64,000 nt of DNA from Mangrovibacterium lignilyticum. Lineage in GTDB: Bacteria; Bacteroidota; Bacteroidia; Bacteroidales; Prolixibacteraceae. The notes below the pieces were generated by a model. That model was not told where the DNA came from. It worked only from the letters and a program-made list of their open reading frames with translations, and made no database searches. Location of the stretch: positions 637,464 to 701,463 of the forward strand of contig NZ_WKLH01000001.1 of the NCBI RefSeq assembly GCF_010882175.1, written 5' to 3'. Made by a program: the position numbers and the translations under genes. Within the stretch, counting starts at the first letter, position 1. Each line of letters begins with the position of its first letter. Below, piece by piece: positions 36,195 to 44,600 of this stretch.

Positions 36195-36617
36195 TCGAAA
36201 TTTTCGAAACGGTGAAACCGCTTCATTTGGGGCTGTCGAAATTTTCGAAAACGCCAAAACAAGTGAAATGCACCTTTCGAAAATTTCGAAAGCATAAAAA
36301 CACCCCAATTGATGCTGTCGAAATTTTCGACGGCATCAAATGAAGCCACGCGGGGCTTTCGAAAATTTCGACAGCATCAAACGGAGTGAGGCGGGGCTGT
36401 CGAAAATTTCGACGACCGCCTGTTGGTCGAAACAACGACGTTTCAGTTTTAACAGCCACCAAACAATGTTGCAGGACAGTTCTTAAAACTTAATAGCTGC
36501 CAAAAAATATTGCAGGGCACATCCTAAAATTTAACAGGGTCCCTGCAACGTTGCAGGGGGCCGGTTAAAATTTAACAGGCTCGGTGCAGCTTCGCCTGCC
36601 CGCTGTTAAAACCGAAA
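36195..36617. repeat. helically phased dyad array 1, 41-bp period with interleaved sites
   Basis: Eleven 13-bp sites are centred at 36201 and every 41 bp to 36611, without one base of drift. Sites 1-6 are all TCGAAANTTTCGA (N = T, T, A, T, A, A). Later sites change to TTTCAGTTTTAAC, CTTAAAACTTAAT, CCTAAAATTTAAC, GTTAAAATTTAAC and GTTAAAACCGAAA. Exactly midway lie second-type sites: half-words such as TTCATTTG among sites 1-6. Later GTTGCAGG words start at 36468, 36509 (ATTGCAGG) and 36550; the last belongs to the perfect 18-bp palindrome CCCTGCAACGTTGCAGGG (36541-36558). Effective step 20.5 bp, about two DNA turns. It begins 33 bp after a stop codon. Not coding, as 41 is not a multiple of three. 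Confidence 0.92.
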
Positions 36618-36687
36618 CCGGTTCAGACCGACCGGCGCGACGCCGTTGAATATTGAAAAGCGAGCCGGCTGTTGCTCGTGCCGGTCT

Positions 36688-36719
36688 CAAAAAAAAACCT
36701 GCCTCGTTTCCAAGGCAGG
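36688..36719 (-). terminator. intrinsic terminator of the kor operon
   Basis: Stem CCTGCCT (36698-36704)/AGGCAGG (36713-36719), followed on the minus strand by nine Ts. It lies about 30 bp after the korC stop. Confidence 0.88.
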
Positions 36720-36749
36720 CGCATCAATATAAGCGATCAAAATAAAACA

Positions 36750-37301
36750 TCATACTTCCAGTACGGCTTCCAACTGTTGCTGCCCCGCTTCGATAGCTTG
36801 CAGGTTCATCGGAATTAATTTATGGTGACGTTCGGGCAGCGATTTCTCCAGGCCTTTGCGAATACTTTCCATCGCAACAACCGGCCGCACCTTCAGGTAA
36901 GCACCGAGCACCACCATATTAAACGTTTTTACATTACCCATTTCGGCGGCAATCTTGGTTCCGTCGATCTTGTAGATATTGATATCGGTCCGCGTTGGCG
37001 GGTGCACAATTCCATTGGGATCGTACAACAGCGTTCCGCCCGGCTTCACTTCGTTTTCAAACTTATCCAGCGACTGCTGGTTCAGAATGATGGCGGTGTC
37101 GAACTCATGCAGAATGGGCGAACTGATCCGATCGTCGCTAAGGATCACGGTTACGTTGGCCGTTCCACCGCGCATTTCGGGTCCGTACGACGGGAACCAG
37201 GTTACTTCCTTCCCTTGCATGACGCCCGAGTAGGCCAAAATTTTCCCCATTGAAAGCACTCCCTGGCCGCCAAATCCGGCGATGATAATTTCTTCTGTCA
37301 T
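36750..37301 (-). CDS. korC: 2-oxoacid:ferredoxin oxidoreductase, gamma subunit
   Basis: A 183-residue gamma subunit of the 2-oxoacid:acceptor oxidoreductase family. It opens EEIIIAGFGGQGVLSMGKIL, with WFPSYGPEMRGGTANV and the family-typical DTAIILNQQSLDKFE. With KorA, KorB and a ferredoxin it oxidatively decarboxylates a 2-oxoacid to its acyl-CoA using TPP and iron-sulfur clusters; 2-oxoglutarate is the likely substrate by gene order and subunit sizes. Its ATG overlaps the korB stop by 4 nt. Confidence 0.92.
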   Translation of the reverse strand: MTEEIIIAGFGGQGVLSMGKILAYSGVMQGKEVTWFPSYGPEMRGGTANVTVILSDDRISSPILHEFDTAIILNQQSLDKFENEVKPGGTLLYDPNGIVHPPTRTDINIYKIDGTKIAAEMGNVKTFNMVVLGAYLKVRPVVAMESIRKGLEKSLPERHHKLIPMNLQAIEAGQQQLEAVLEV

Positions 37302-38113
37302 GCTAATTGAGTTTTAAGGTTTTGTTGAAAGTAGGCTTCCGGACCGGCTTTTTCGCCGTCTTTAATATCACCAATCGGGTAGAACGGAAACATGTTATCT
37401 TCCATCCACTTGTTGGCTTCAATGGGCGTTAGTCGCCAACCGGAACTACAGGTCGAAACCACCTCAACAAAGGACGTTCCTTTTTTAGCCATGGCATTTT
37501 CGAAGGCTTTTTTCAGTGCTTTGCGGCATCGGCGCGATGCAGCCGGCGTGTGTACCGACTGGCGGGAAACGTAGCTTGTTCCCGGCAGCTGGCCGATCAG
37601 CTCGGTAATTTTTAGGGGGTAACCGTTGCGATCCAGGTCGCGACCGCAAGGCGTAGTCGCCGTTACCTGCCCCAGCAGGGTGGTTGGTGCCATTTGTCCG
37701 CCGGTCATCCCGTAAATGGCATTATTAATAAAGATGACAACAATGTTTTCGCCCCGGTTGGCAGCATGCATAATTTCGGCAGTACCAATCGAAGCCAAAT
37801 CGCCGTCGCCCTGGTAGGTGAACACCACTTTCTGAGGGTTCACACGCGAAATGCCGGTAGCAACAGCCGGTGCGCGGCCATGAGCCGCCTCGTGCCAGTC
37901 AATGTCGATGTAGTTGTAGGCAAACACACTGCACCCAACCGGTGAAACACCAATGGTTTTCTCCTGAATACCGAGTTCTTCAATCACCTCGGCCAGCAAC
38001 TTGTGCACCACCCCATGGCTACAGCCCGGACAATAGTGCATGGTGTTGTCGTTAAGCAATTTTGGTTTCGAATAAACCAGGTTTTCTTCTTTGATGATAT
38101 CTTTTAGTTCCAT
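37298..38113 (-). CDS. korB: 2-oxoacid:ferredoxin oxidoreductase, beta (TPP-binding) subunit
   Basis: A 271-residue TPP-binding subunit. TMHYCPGCSHGVVHKLLAEV carries the CPGCxH cluster region. GVSPVGCSVFAYNY and HGRAPAVATGI follow. The TPP/Mg motif is GDGDLASIG...NIVVIFINN, then GMTGGQMAPTT. It is cytoplasmic and carries the reaction centre with KorA. Start ATG at 38113, 3 bp after the korA stop; it overlaps korC by 4 nt. Confidence 0.94.
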   Translation of the reverse strand: MELKDIIKEENLVYSKPKLLNDNTMHYCPGCSHGVVHKLLAEVIEELGIQEKTIGVSPVGCSVFAYNYIDIDWHEAAHGRAPAVATGISRVNPQKVVFTYQGDGDLASIGTAEIMHAANRGENIVVIFINNAIYGMTGGQMAPTTLLGQVTATTPCGRDLDRNGYPLKITELIGQLPGTSYVSRQSVHTPAASRRCRKALKKAFENAMAKKGTSFVEVVSTCSSGWRLTPIEANKWMEDNMFPFYPIGDIKDGEKAGPEAYFQQNLKTQLA

Positions 38114-38116
38114 TGT

Positions 38117-39211
38117 TTATCCTCCGATTAGTTTTTGTTCCAATGCCTCAACAACTTCGCCGGGAGATGGAATGATCCCTCCCATCCGCCCAAAATAGAT
38201 GACTGGCTTCGAATTACCAGAGCAACCAACGGCCAGACGAACATCTTCGATCATTTGGCCGGCATTCATCTCAACAGTCATGAAGCCTTTCACGCGCTCA
38301 GCCAGTTCAGCAATTGGTTTTGTTGGGAACGGGAAAAGCGTAATCGGACGGATTAAACCAACTTTCAATCCTTTTGCCCGGGCAATATCCACCGATTTTT
38401 GACAAATACGGGCTGAAGAACCGAAAGCGACCAGGATGTATTCGGCATCGTCGCACTGGATCATTTCGTAGCGAACTTCCTCTTCTTCCATCTGACGATA
38501 TTTCGCCTGAAAACGAAGGTTGTTTTGTTCCATCAAAACGGAATCCAGCTCCAGCGAAGTAATCACATTTTTCGAGCGGTTGGCTTTCTTTCCGGTAGTC
38601 GCCCAGTTGCCGTATTCGGTTTCAATTTCAGTATCCGTTTTGCGGGGAACGAAATCGCTCAGCTCGACCTTTTCCATCATCTGGCCGATTGCGCCGTCGG
38701 CTAAAATCATCGCCGGATTGCGGTATTTAAAAGCCAGCTTGAAAGCCAGGTCCACAAAGTCGTTCATTTCCTGAACCGATGACGGTGCGAGTACGATGAG
38801 TCGGTAATCGCCGTGCCCCCCGCCTTTGGTCGACTGGAAGTAGTCGGCCTGCGAAGGTTGAATGGTTCCCAATCCCGGGCCGCCACGTTGAACATTTACA
38901 ATGACACAGGGCAATTCAGCGCCTGCAATATACGAGATCCCTTCAGCCATCAGGCTAATGCCCGGACTCGAAGAGGAAGTCAACACTTTTTTACCGGTAC
39001 CGGCGGCACCGTAAACCATATTGATGGAGGCCACTTCACTTTCGGCCTGTAAAACCACCATGCCGGTTTCGTCCCATGGTTCCCTGTTCATCAGCGTCTC
39101 CATGACTTCCGACTGGGGCGTAATCGGGTATCCAAAGTAAGCATCGCAACCACAGCGAATCGCTGCTTCAGCAATCACTTCGTTCCCTTTCATTAGTCTT
39201 AGTTCTCCCAT
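38117..39211 (-). CDS. korA: 2-oxoacid:ferredoxin oxidoreductase, alpha subunit
   Basis: A 364-residue alpha subunit. LMKGNEVIAEAAIRCGCDAY is followed by FGYPITPQSEVMETL, MVYGAAGTGKKVLTSSSSPG, NVQRGGPGLGTIQPSQADYF and HGDYRLIVLAPSS. The C-terminal domain II contains EMNAGQMIEDVRLAV. The ATG at 39211 lies inside the ferredoxin gene (13-nt overlap); a longer open frame to 39409 only shadows that gene. An alternative ATG at 39193 would drop six residues. Confidence 0.93.
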   Translation of the reverse strand: MGELRLMKGNEVIAEAAIRCGCDAYFGYPITPQSEVMETLMNREPWDETGMVVLQAESEVASINMVYGAAGTGKKVLTSSSSPGISLMAEGISYIAGAELPCVIVNVQRGGPGLGTIQPSQADYFQSTKGGGHGDYRLIVLAPSSVQEMNDFVDLAFKLAFKYRNPAMILADGAIGQMMEKVELSDFVPRKTDTEIETEYGNWATTGKKANRSKNVITSLELDSVLMEQNNLRFQAKYRQMEEEEVRYEMIQCDDAEYILVAFGSSARICQKSVDIARAKGLKVGLIRPITLFPFPTKPIAELAERVKGFMTVEMNAGQMIEDVRLAVGCSGNSKPVIYFGRMGGIIPSPGEVVEALEQKLIGG

Positions 39212-39450
39212 TGTTCCTCTTTTTGAGATTTTTTCACTCGGTAAACCGTGATGCAGGTATCCGGACAAATAACCGCACAGTTTGAACATCCGATGCATGC
39301 CTCCGGCTTGTCCATAAATGAATAGTGATACCCCCGACTGTTTACCTGCTTGTTTTGCGCCAGAACTTGTTGCGGACAGGCAACGACACAAAGGCCACAA
39401 CCTTTGCACGCTTCCGTATCAACCACAACTGCGCCAATTACTTTTGCCAT
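39199..39450 (-). CDS. korD: 4Fe-4S dicluster ferredoxin of the 2-oxoacid oxidoreductase
   Basis: An 83-residue protein with two CxxCxxCxxxCP motifs, CKGCGLCVVACP (about 14-25) and CIGCSNCAVICP (about 50-61), so two [4Fe-4S] clusters. It is the electron-accepting delta subunit of the KorDABC complex and the first gene of the operon. It has a candidate promoter and two palindromes in the 198-bp gap behind the crp-like gene. The start is MAKVIGAVVVDTEAC. Confidence 0.92.
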   Translation of the reverse strand: MAKVIGAVVVDTEACKGCGLCVVACPQQVLAQNKQVNSRGYHYSFMDKPEACIGCSNCAVICPDTCITVYRVKKSQKEEQWEN

Positions 39451-39562
39451 AAGTTCGTTCTTTTAATGTCCCGGTCTTTTCATGCCGTCTCTAGCAATTT
39501 GGCCATACTTTTATTGAAAAAACATGATAAATTTTAGACTTGCCGCACAACATGAAAAGGCC

Positions 39563-39574
39563 GATCATGTGATC
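39563..39574. promoter_or_regulatory. palindrome downstream of kor start site
   Basis: GATCATGTGATC has 5-bp arms around TG and would lie about 15-25 bp downstream of the kor start site, a repressor-type position. Confidence 0.35.
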
Positions 39575-39594
39575 AACTTTTGTTCACTCTCAGA

Positions 39595-39602
39595 CAAAGC
39601 TA
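39595..39602 (-). promoter_or_regulatory. kor operon promoter -7 box
   Basis: TAGCTTTG on the minus strand matches TAnnTTTG; the start site is expected near 39588. A good -33 TTG is lacking, which fits an activator-dependent promoter. Confidence 0.5.
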
Positions 39603-39624
39603 TCTTAAACAGACAGCTTAAACC

Positions 39625-39638
39625 GCAACAATTGTTGC
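39625..39638. promoter_or_regulatory. 14-bp palindrome at about -43 of the kor promoter
   Basis: GCAACAATTGTTGC is a perfect palindrome centred about 43 bp before the expected kor start site, a class II activator position. The neighbouring Crp/Fnr regulator is a natural candidate ligand (inference). Confidence 0.45.
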
Positions 39639-39648
39639 ATAATCAGCT

Positions 39649-40209
39649 CTATATTTTATTGAGTATACGAGTGAAGATGTTGCGATGGATACCTAAATAG
39701 GAAGCAACATGCTGGCGTTGTACGCGAGACACGATCTCGCTGTGTTCTTTAACAAACATTTTAACGCGTTGTGAAGCGGTAAGCGATTGTAATGAATGGA
39801 CCCGGCGAAGCGCCTGCACGTAACTTTCTTCGGCCATAATACGCACCAAGCGGTGCAAGTCGGGGTTTTGTTCGAGCAGCTCTTCGTATTCGCCGCGGTC
39901 GATATAAATCAACTCGGAATCTTCGTAGGCACGAATGATTTCATTCGATTCTTTGCCGCTCATAAATGTTTCGTGACTGCTAACAATACCGTTATCGGGG
40001 ATGTAGAAAAAGCGGGAAATCCATTCGTGTCCCGACTCTGAAGTATAGGAGGCATACAACAAGCCGCTGAGCAGAAGTCCAAGTTTCCGGTTCGGTTCTC
40101 CGTAATTCAGAAAGATCTCTCCTTTTTTTAAATGAATGGGTTGGCGCGTTGCGAAAAACGCTTTCAGTTGATCAAAAGTTTGCGTGTATCCCGAACCCAT
40201 TTCAGTCAT
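39649..40209 (-). CDS. Crp/Fnr family transcriptional regulator
   Basis: A 186-residue regulator with a cyclic-nucleotide-binding-like beta roll (about 20-110, LKKGEIFLNYGEPNRKLGLL and FMSGKESNEIIRAYEDSELI). A linker helix and a C-terminal helix-turn-helix follow (about 140-186, RQHVASYLGIHRNIFTRILN). No cysteines suggest an iron-sulfur sensor, and the cAMP-phosphate loop is not conserved, so the signal is unknown. It lies 11 bp after the aminotransferase gene and just before the kor promoter with its two palindromes. Confidence 0.9.
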   Translation of the reverse strand: MTEMGSGYTQTFDQLKAFFATRQPIHLKKGEIFLNYGEPNRKLGLLLSGLLYASYTSESGHEWISRFFYIPDNGIVSSHETFMSGKESNEIIRAYEDSELIYIDRGEYEELLEQNPDLHRLVRIMAEESYVQALRRVHSLQSLTASQRVKMFVKEHSEIVSRVQRQHVASYLGIHRNIFTRILNKI

Positions 40210-40220
40210 TTCCTTCGATT

Positions 40221-41537
40221 TTAGTTGAGTGGAAAATCCCGGTTAAATTGCATGAGTCTCTTTTCGAGCGCATCAAACTGACTTCGCCCGACATGAGACA
40301 CACAAGCACGAAGGCCCTCCATATCGCTCCCTGTATTTTTCAGGGTAATGGCACTAATACCGTAGTACAATAAATTATGCAGTAACTCTCCGCCTGTCAT
40401 TCCCGGGTAAGAAATGGTAAAGTAGAAGCCGTCGGCAATGGGCTCGTCTCCATCCTTCTCGTAGACGATCTCAAAGCCATTTTTCACGAAGAAATCTTTC
40501 ATGATTTTGGCCTTCGCTCCGTATTCCTTTACTTCATCTACAAAGTTGAAACGCCCTTCATTGGCAGCTTTCAGCATAGCCGCCAAGGCAAATTGTGCTG
40601 AATGGCTTGTCCCCGATGAAATGGCATACAGCACCCGCTGAACGATCGTATTTCCGAAAGAGTTGCTGTGAAAACGGGTTTTCAGGTTTTCGTAATCGCG
40701 GTTGTACAAGGCATCCGAAATCACCATAATCCCGATGCGCTGACCGGCATACGAAAAGATCTTCGAGCTTGAAATAAACAGCACATAGTTATCGGTGTAA
40801 CGTGCCACGGTTGGTTGATAGGGTGGCTCGCCCGGCGTATATAAATTCTGACGGAAGTCCATGGCAAAGTAGGCCAGGTCTTCCATGACAATAATATCGT
40901 ATTTGGTGGCTAATTCGCCAATAATTTGCAGTTCCGCTTCGGTAAAGCAAATCCAGCTGGGGTTATTGGGATTGGAATAAACAATGGAATTGATGTTCCC
41001 TTTACTGAGGATACTTTCCAGTTTTTCCCGCAGTTTTGCGCCACGGTAATTGAATACATCGAAGTTTTCGTAGCGATAGCCCATCACCATCATCTGCTGC
41101 TTTTGCACGGGGAAACCCGGATCAATAAACAGCACCGTATCCTTTTTCGGATCAAGCTGACTGGCCACCATAAAAGCCGAATAGGTTCCCTGCATCGAAC
41201 CAACAGAAGGAACACAGCCTTGTGGTTGTACATCAACATTCATAAACAACTTAACAAAGCGGGAAGCCTCCTCTTTAAGCGGCTTGATGCCATCAATCAT
41301 CGGGTACTTCGAAGCGACTCCTGATTTGAGAGCTTCAATTTCGGCTTCAACACCGACCTTCGCCGGCGGAAGACCCGGAACCCCCATCTCCATGCGTATA
41401 AACTTTTCAGGACTTTCTTCTTCGATGGCGTTTACCAATCCTACGATTTCGCGAATGGTCGCATCTCCAACTTCATCAATTCGCAAACGGGATAAACATT
41501 GGTCAACCAGTTCGCGACTTATAGGTGTATTTTTCAT
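40221..41537 (-). CDS. pyridoxal-phosphate aminotransferase, class I/II
   Basis: A 438-residue fold-type-I aminotransferase. GSMQGTYSAFM is the cofactor-phosphate loop, YSNPNNPSWICF holds the substrate-binding Asn, MEDLAYFAMDFR the PLP-pyridine Asp, and SSSKIFSYAGQRIG the catalytic Lys. The substrate is not determined. Being near prephenate dehydratase, it may make phenylalanine or tyrosine from the keto acid (inference). It lies 120 bp downstream of the flavodoxin gene. Confidence 0.9.
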   Translation of the reverse strand: MKNTPISRELVDQCLSRLRIDEVGDATIREIVGLVNAIEEESPEKFIRMEMGVPGLPPAKVGVEAEIEALKSGVASKYPMIDGIKPLKEEASRFVKLFMNVDVQPQGCVPSVGSMQGTYSAFMVASQLDPKKDTVLFIDPGFPVQKQQMMVMGYRYENFDVFNYRGAKLREKLESILSKGNINSIVYSNPNNPSWICFTEAELQIIGELATKYDIIVMEDLAYFAMDFRQNLYTPGEPPYQPTVARYTDNYVLFISSSKIFSYAGQRIGIMVISDALYNRDYENLKTRFHSNSFGNTIVQRVLYAISSGTSHSAQFALAAMLKAANEGRFNFVDEVKEYGAKAKIMKDFFVKNGFEIVYEKDGDEPIADGFYFTISYPGMTGGELLHNLLYYGISAITLKNTGSDMEGLRACVSHVGRSQFDALEKRLMQFNRDFPLN

Positions 41538-41657
41538 GTTGATATTCCGAAAATTACCGGATCTGTTAATATCAATTAATGCTGGTGAGCAAGAAGGTCA
41601 TTAGATCGTCACGTCTTTCAAAAACAGACAACGACCTCATCTTAAACGAGCCCGGAG

Positions 41658-42188
41658 CTATAAACCAAATGCGGCTTTCACGGCAACAGCCCAACTGGCA
41701 ACCCGTTCGTCTGTTAATTCCGGTTCAAAATCTTCGTCAACCGGCAAACCAACAAATTTGCCATCAACCAAAGCTTCTGAATCATCAAACTCATAGTCTG
41801 AAGGGTCAACAGGAACAACGACTTCAGCGTCAGGAGTTGCTGATTTTATTTCACGATATAAGCGTCCCATGGCATTCACAAAATGTCCCGGGTAAGTGAT
41901 GTGATCACCTAGACCGAAAATAGCCACTTTTTTGCCTGCATAATCTGCCTGGGCGATTTCCGGAAAGAACCTGGCCCAATCGGTATTTGAGTATTCAGAA
42001 TCCCATGTTTCTTTACCAACAGTAGAAATTCCAAAAATTAGTTTATCGTATTTTTCCAGATCGGAAGCTCCAGCATCATTTACTGATACCAATTCAACCA
42101 AATCGTCACCAATAGCAGCTTGTACTTTTTCTGCTACCCGATGAACTGATCCTTTTTCTGGTCCGAAGAATAATCCTATTTTACTCAT
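41658..42188 (-). CDS. fldA: flavodoxin
   Basis: A 176-residue long-chain flavodoxin. IGLFFGPEKGSVHRVAEKV is the phosphate-binding loop region, although the usual T/S-x-T-G-x-T is altered to GPEKGSV. STVGKETWDSEYSNTDW is the flavin W-loop, and GLGDHITYPGHFVNAMG the Y-loop region. It carries electrons at low potential with FMN. Its place between the aromatic amino acid genes and the ferredoxin-linked KOR operon fits an electron-carrier role for KOR. It starts 11 bp after pheA. Confidence 0.92.
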   Translation of the reverse strand: MSKIGLFFGPEKGSVHRVAEKVQAAIGDDLVELVSVNDAGASDLEKYDKLIFGISTVGKETWDSEYSNTDWARFFPEIAQADYAGKKVAIFGLGDHITYPGHFVNAMGRLYREIKSATPDAEVVVPVDPSDYEFDDSEALVDGKFVGLPVDEDFEPELTDERVASWAVAVKAAFGL

Positions 42189-42199
42189 AGCTATATTTT

Positions 42200-43039
42200 T
42201 TACTGGTTAGTGATTTCCAATTCAGCACGAACATATTCCCCTAAAATAGACAAACTGGAAACATTTTTCAAGACTCGGTGGATTGCTTTTTCATAATTTT
42301 CCTCCGAATTATATTCCACATCGACATGGATGGTATATTCGTTTGGTTTCCCGACAATTGGAATCGACTGAATTTTATTCAGGTTAATCTGATTTTCAGC
42401 GAAAATATTTAACACACGGGCCAAAGCGCCGTAATAGTGCCCAACCTCGAAAGCCAGCGATGCTTTGTTGCTTCCGCCGTTTTGATTGGCGTGCTTGCTC
42501 AGCACCCAAAATCGGGTATAATTTTTCTTGTTCGATTCAATACCGCTATCCAACACATTCAAGCCATAAATTTCGGCTGTGCGCAAATTGCCAATAGCTG
42601 CTGCATCGGTTAATTTTTCGCTCACCAAAATCTTCCCTGACATGGCAGTATCCTGATTTTCGATGATCCGGGCTTTCGGGAAATATTTTTCAATATACTC
42701 CACACATTGGCGAATGGCCACCGGATGAGAATAAATCGTTTTGATATCTTCCGCCTTTGCGCCCGGCAACATCATCAGGTTCATCTGGATGTGGATATAG
42801 GTTTCGCCGGTTACATGCAAGTGATAATCGCGTATAAGCGAATAATTTTGCAGAATACTGCCGGCAATGGAATTCTCAATAGCCATCACCGCGATATCGA
42901 CTTGATCAGTATCAACCAATTCGCATACGCTTTGAAAAGAACGACACTCTACGATTTCAACTTCTTCATCGCCGAAATACTTGCGTGCCGCATCTTCGTG
43001 GAAGGAACCCGCGATTCCTTGTATTGCAACTTTCTTCAT
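42200..43039 (-). CDS. pheA: prephenate dehydratase
   Basis: A 279-residue monofunctional prephenate dehydratase with a C-terminal ACT domain. KKVAIQGIAGSFHEDAARKY is followed by MAIENSIAGSILQNY (substrate loop), SHPVAIRQC, a catalytic-type region with DTAMSGK, and NYTRFWVLS. The ACT domain starts near SLAFEVGHYYGALARVLNIF and carries NLNKIQSIPIVGKPNEYTI, the phenylalanine-feedback region. It turns prephenate into phenylpyruvate. The ATG at 43039 matches the family start; the frame extends upstream to 43087. Confidence 0.94.
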   Translation of the reverse strand: MKKVAIQGIAGSFHEDAARKYFGDEEVEIVECRSFQSVCELVDTDQVDIAVMAIENSIAGSILQNYSLIRDYHLHVTGETYIHIQMNLMMLPGAKAEDIKTIYSHPVAIRQCVEYIEKYFPKARIIENQDTAMSGKILVSEKLTDAAAIGNLRTAEIYGLNVLDSGIESNKKNYTRFWVLSKHANQNGGSNKASLAFEVGHYYGALARVLNIFAENQINLNKIQSIPIVGKPNEYTIHVDVEYNSEENYEKAIHRVLKNVSSLSILGEYVRAELEITNQ

Positions 43040-43131
43040 AATAATGCACAGTAGATTTGAAAATCCTACCTGGATTTTGACCGGCACAATTTACACAAAA
43101 AAGCTGCGAAATCGGCATCGGCCCAAAGAAA

Positions 43132-43182
43132 GAAATGCGGAATTTAACAAAAAGGCTGTCCTTTTGTCAAATTCCGCATTTC
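43132..43182 (-). terminator. long hairpin, terminator of the porin-like gene
   Basis: GAAATGCGGAATTT (43132-43145) pairs with AAATTCCGCATTTC (43169-43182), and the stem continues inward. It lies 40 bp after the stop of the porin-like gene and could work in both directions. Confidence 0.75.
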
Positions 43183-43221
43183 GGGGCTTTCCCTGTATTG
43201 TTTTGTGAAATGAAGTACAGC

Positions 43222-44490
43222 CTAGAAAGCGTACACCATCGACAAGCTCACACGTTTGTTGGTAGCCCGGTGTGTTGTGGCATAAGTACCATCGCTGAAG
43301 TCAAATCCTTCGGTTCCGTAGTTGGCCGAAGTAACTTCGCATTCAGCAACAAAACGCAACTTCAATATATTGTACGCCAGGTGAACCGACCCTCTGGCCA
43401 CGTCCTGAATATTCGGAAGCAAACCGGCTACCAAAGCAGATCCGCCATTATTATAAACAGCATCAGTTGTTCCTAAATTCTTACCGTAACCGGCGAAACA
43501 TCCAACCTGCCATTTCATTCCGTAAATCAGGTTAAACAAACCAGTGCAATTGTTGTAGTTGGTGTAAGTCTCAGCTCCGGTTTGTTCATCTTTACTTGCC
43601 ACAGCATAACCACCCAACAAGGTCAGGTGCGTCATATTTTGGCCGTAAAAGGACTTAACAGTTACCTTCAACTTTTCGTGTTGATACTTCACATAAGCCA
43701 TACTTCCCTTGCTAATCAAATACTCGTCGGCTTTATATATTCCGGCTGTTCCGGTAGTACTCATTCGAGGCTTAATACGCTTCATTTCCACTCCTGCACC
43801 CAAAGTCCAGTCTGTCGATTTATATTCGGCAACCAATGTCAATTCGGGCATCACACCATTACGCTGTGCCTGGTTGGCAGTCGTGTAAACCCCGGTATCG
43901 AACGAACGGGAAGTAAACTGATTCTCGTAAACAGCAGCAGCACCGACGGTAACTTGTCCCAGTTTATAGTCGAACCGAACTTGTGGTGAACGGTTAAAAG
44001 CCTGAAACGGAGCACCTGTATTAAAAGCACCAACTTGTGGATATACGCCGCCACCCCAGAATGGATGCCAGGTTTGCCCAACAGTCAACTTCGATTTTTC
44101 CCAACTAAAAGCAACATAGGCATGGCGGATTCGAAACAAAGTAGGTTCAGACTTGCTGATGCCGCCATAATCGAATTCCAAATCAGCCACCGTTTTAGCT
44201 CCCAATAAATCAGGTCCACTAACTTTCACGCCCAGTCGCGAAGCTAAAGCTGTCAGGTTGGCGCTGGTTTGTTCATTCAAATCCTCACCATTGGCATCCA
44301 CGCCGGTATACAGCGGAACCAGGTAAAAGTTTTCATGAGCTACATCGTTTCCTTTGTAAGTATCCAGGTAGAAATCGGTACGAACGAAGCCGTAAAAATT
44401 GAGTTTGAAGTCATTCAGACTAGCTTGTTGCGCTTGGGTAGTAATAGCAAGCAGGGACACAAGGAGTGCTCCCGTAATACGTTTTAACAT
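43222..44490 (-). CDS. porin-like outer membrane beta-barrel protein
   Basis: A 422-residue barrel with a signal peptide (about 1-20, LLAITTQAQ). The mature part begins SLNDFKLNFYGFVRTDFYLDTY. It alternates strongly and contains FRIRHAYVAFSWEKSKLTVGQTWHPFWGGG, a pattern of DcaP-like or phosphate-porin-like trimeric channels. The C-terminal Phe (SMVYAF) suits Bam insertion. Substrate unknown. The start at 44490 is preferred to an in-frame ATG at 44556, which has no signal peptide. A good promoter lies about 104 bp upstream. Confidence 0.8.
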   Translation of the reverse strand: MLKRITGALLVSLLAITTQAQQASLNDFKLNFYGFVRTDFYLDTYKGNDVAHENFYLVPLYTGVDANGEDLNEQTSANLTALASRLGVKVSGPDLLGAKTVADLEFDYGGISKSEPTLFRIRHAYVAFSWEKSKLTVGQTWHPFWGGGVYPQVGAFNTGAPFQAFNRSPQVRFDYKLGQVTVGAAAVYENQFTSRSFDTGVYTTANQAQRNGVMPELTLVAEYKSTDWTLGAGVEMKRIKPRMSTTGTAGIYKADEYLISKGSMAYVKYQHEKLKVTVKSFYGQNMTHLTLLGGYAVASKDEQTGAETYTNYNNCTGLFNLIYGMKWQVGCFAGYGKNLGTTDAVYNNGGSALVAGLLPNIQDVARGSVHLAYNILKLRFVAECEVTSANYGTEGFDFSDGTYATTHRATNKRVSLSMVYAF

Positions 44491-44600
44491 GTTGTTATTC
44501 CGGTTAATTGATGGTTTTTCTTTTTTGCGACAACCGAACAGTATTTTTAACTCCAATACAAAAAAATACGATCCGGCTATTCATCCTCTCAAATCGGCGG

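Larger units (their letters stand above)
36162..36749. other. convergent intergenic region filled by phased dyad array
   Basis: About 590 bases between convergent genes. It holds the dyad array of 36195-36617, a degenerate continuation to about 36660, and the korC terminator at 36688-36719. No gene is supported. Confidence 0.8.

Noticed and set aside
36195-36617. CRISPR array (six identical 13-bp repeats with 28-bp spacers)
   Set aside because: The repeat is too short and is palindromic with a variable centre. The spacers share words and contain their own sites, the repeat changes along the array, and no cas gene is near.
36822-37253. 143-residue plus-strand frame opposite korC
   Set aside because: Shadow of a clearly coding gene; no domain recognised.
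39212-39409. Longer N-terminus for KorA
   Set aside because: This frame runs over the two-cluster ferredoxin gene and has no conserved residues; KorA homologues begin close to 39211.
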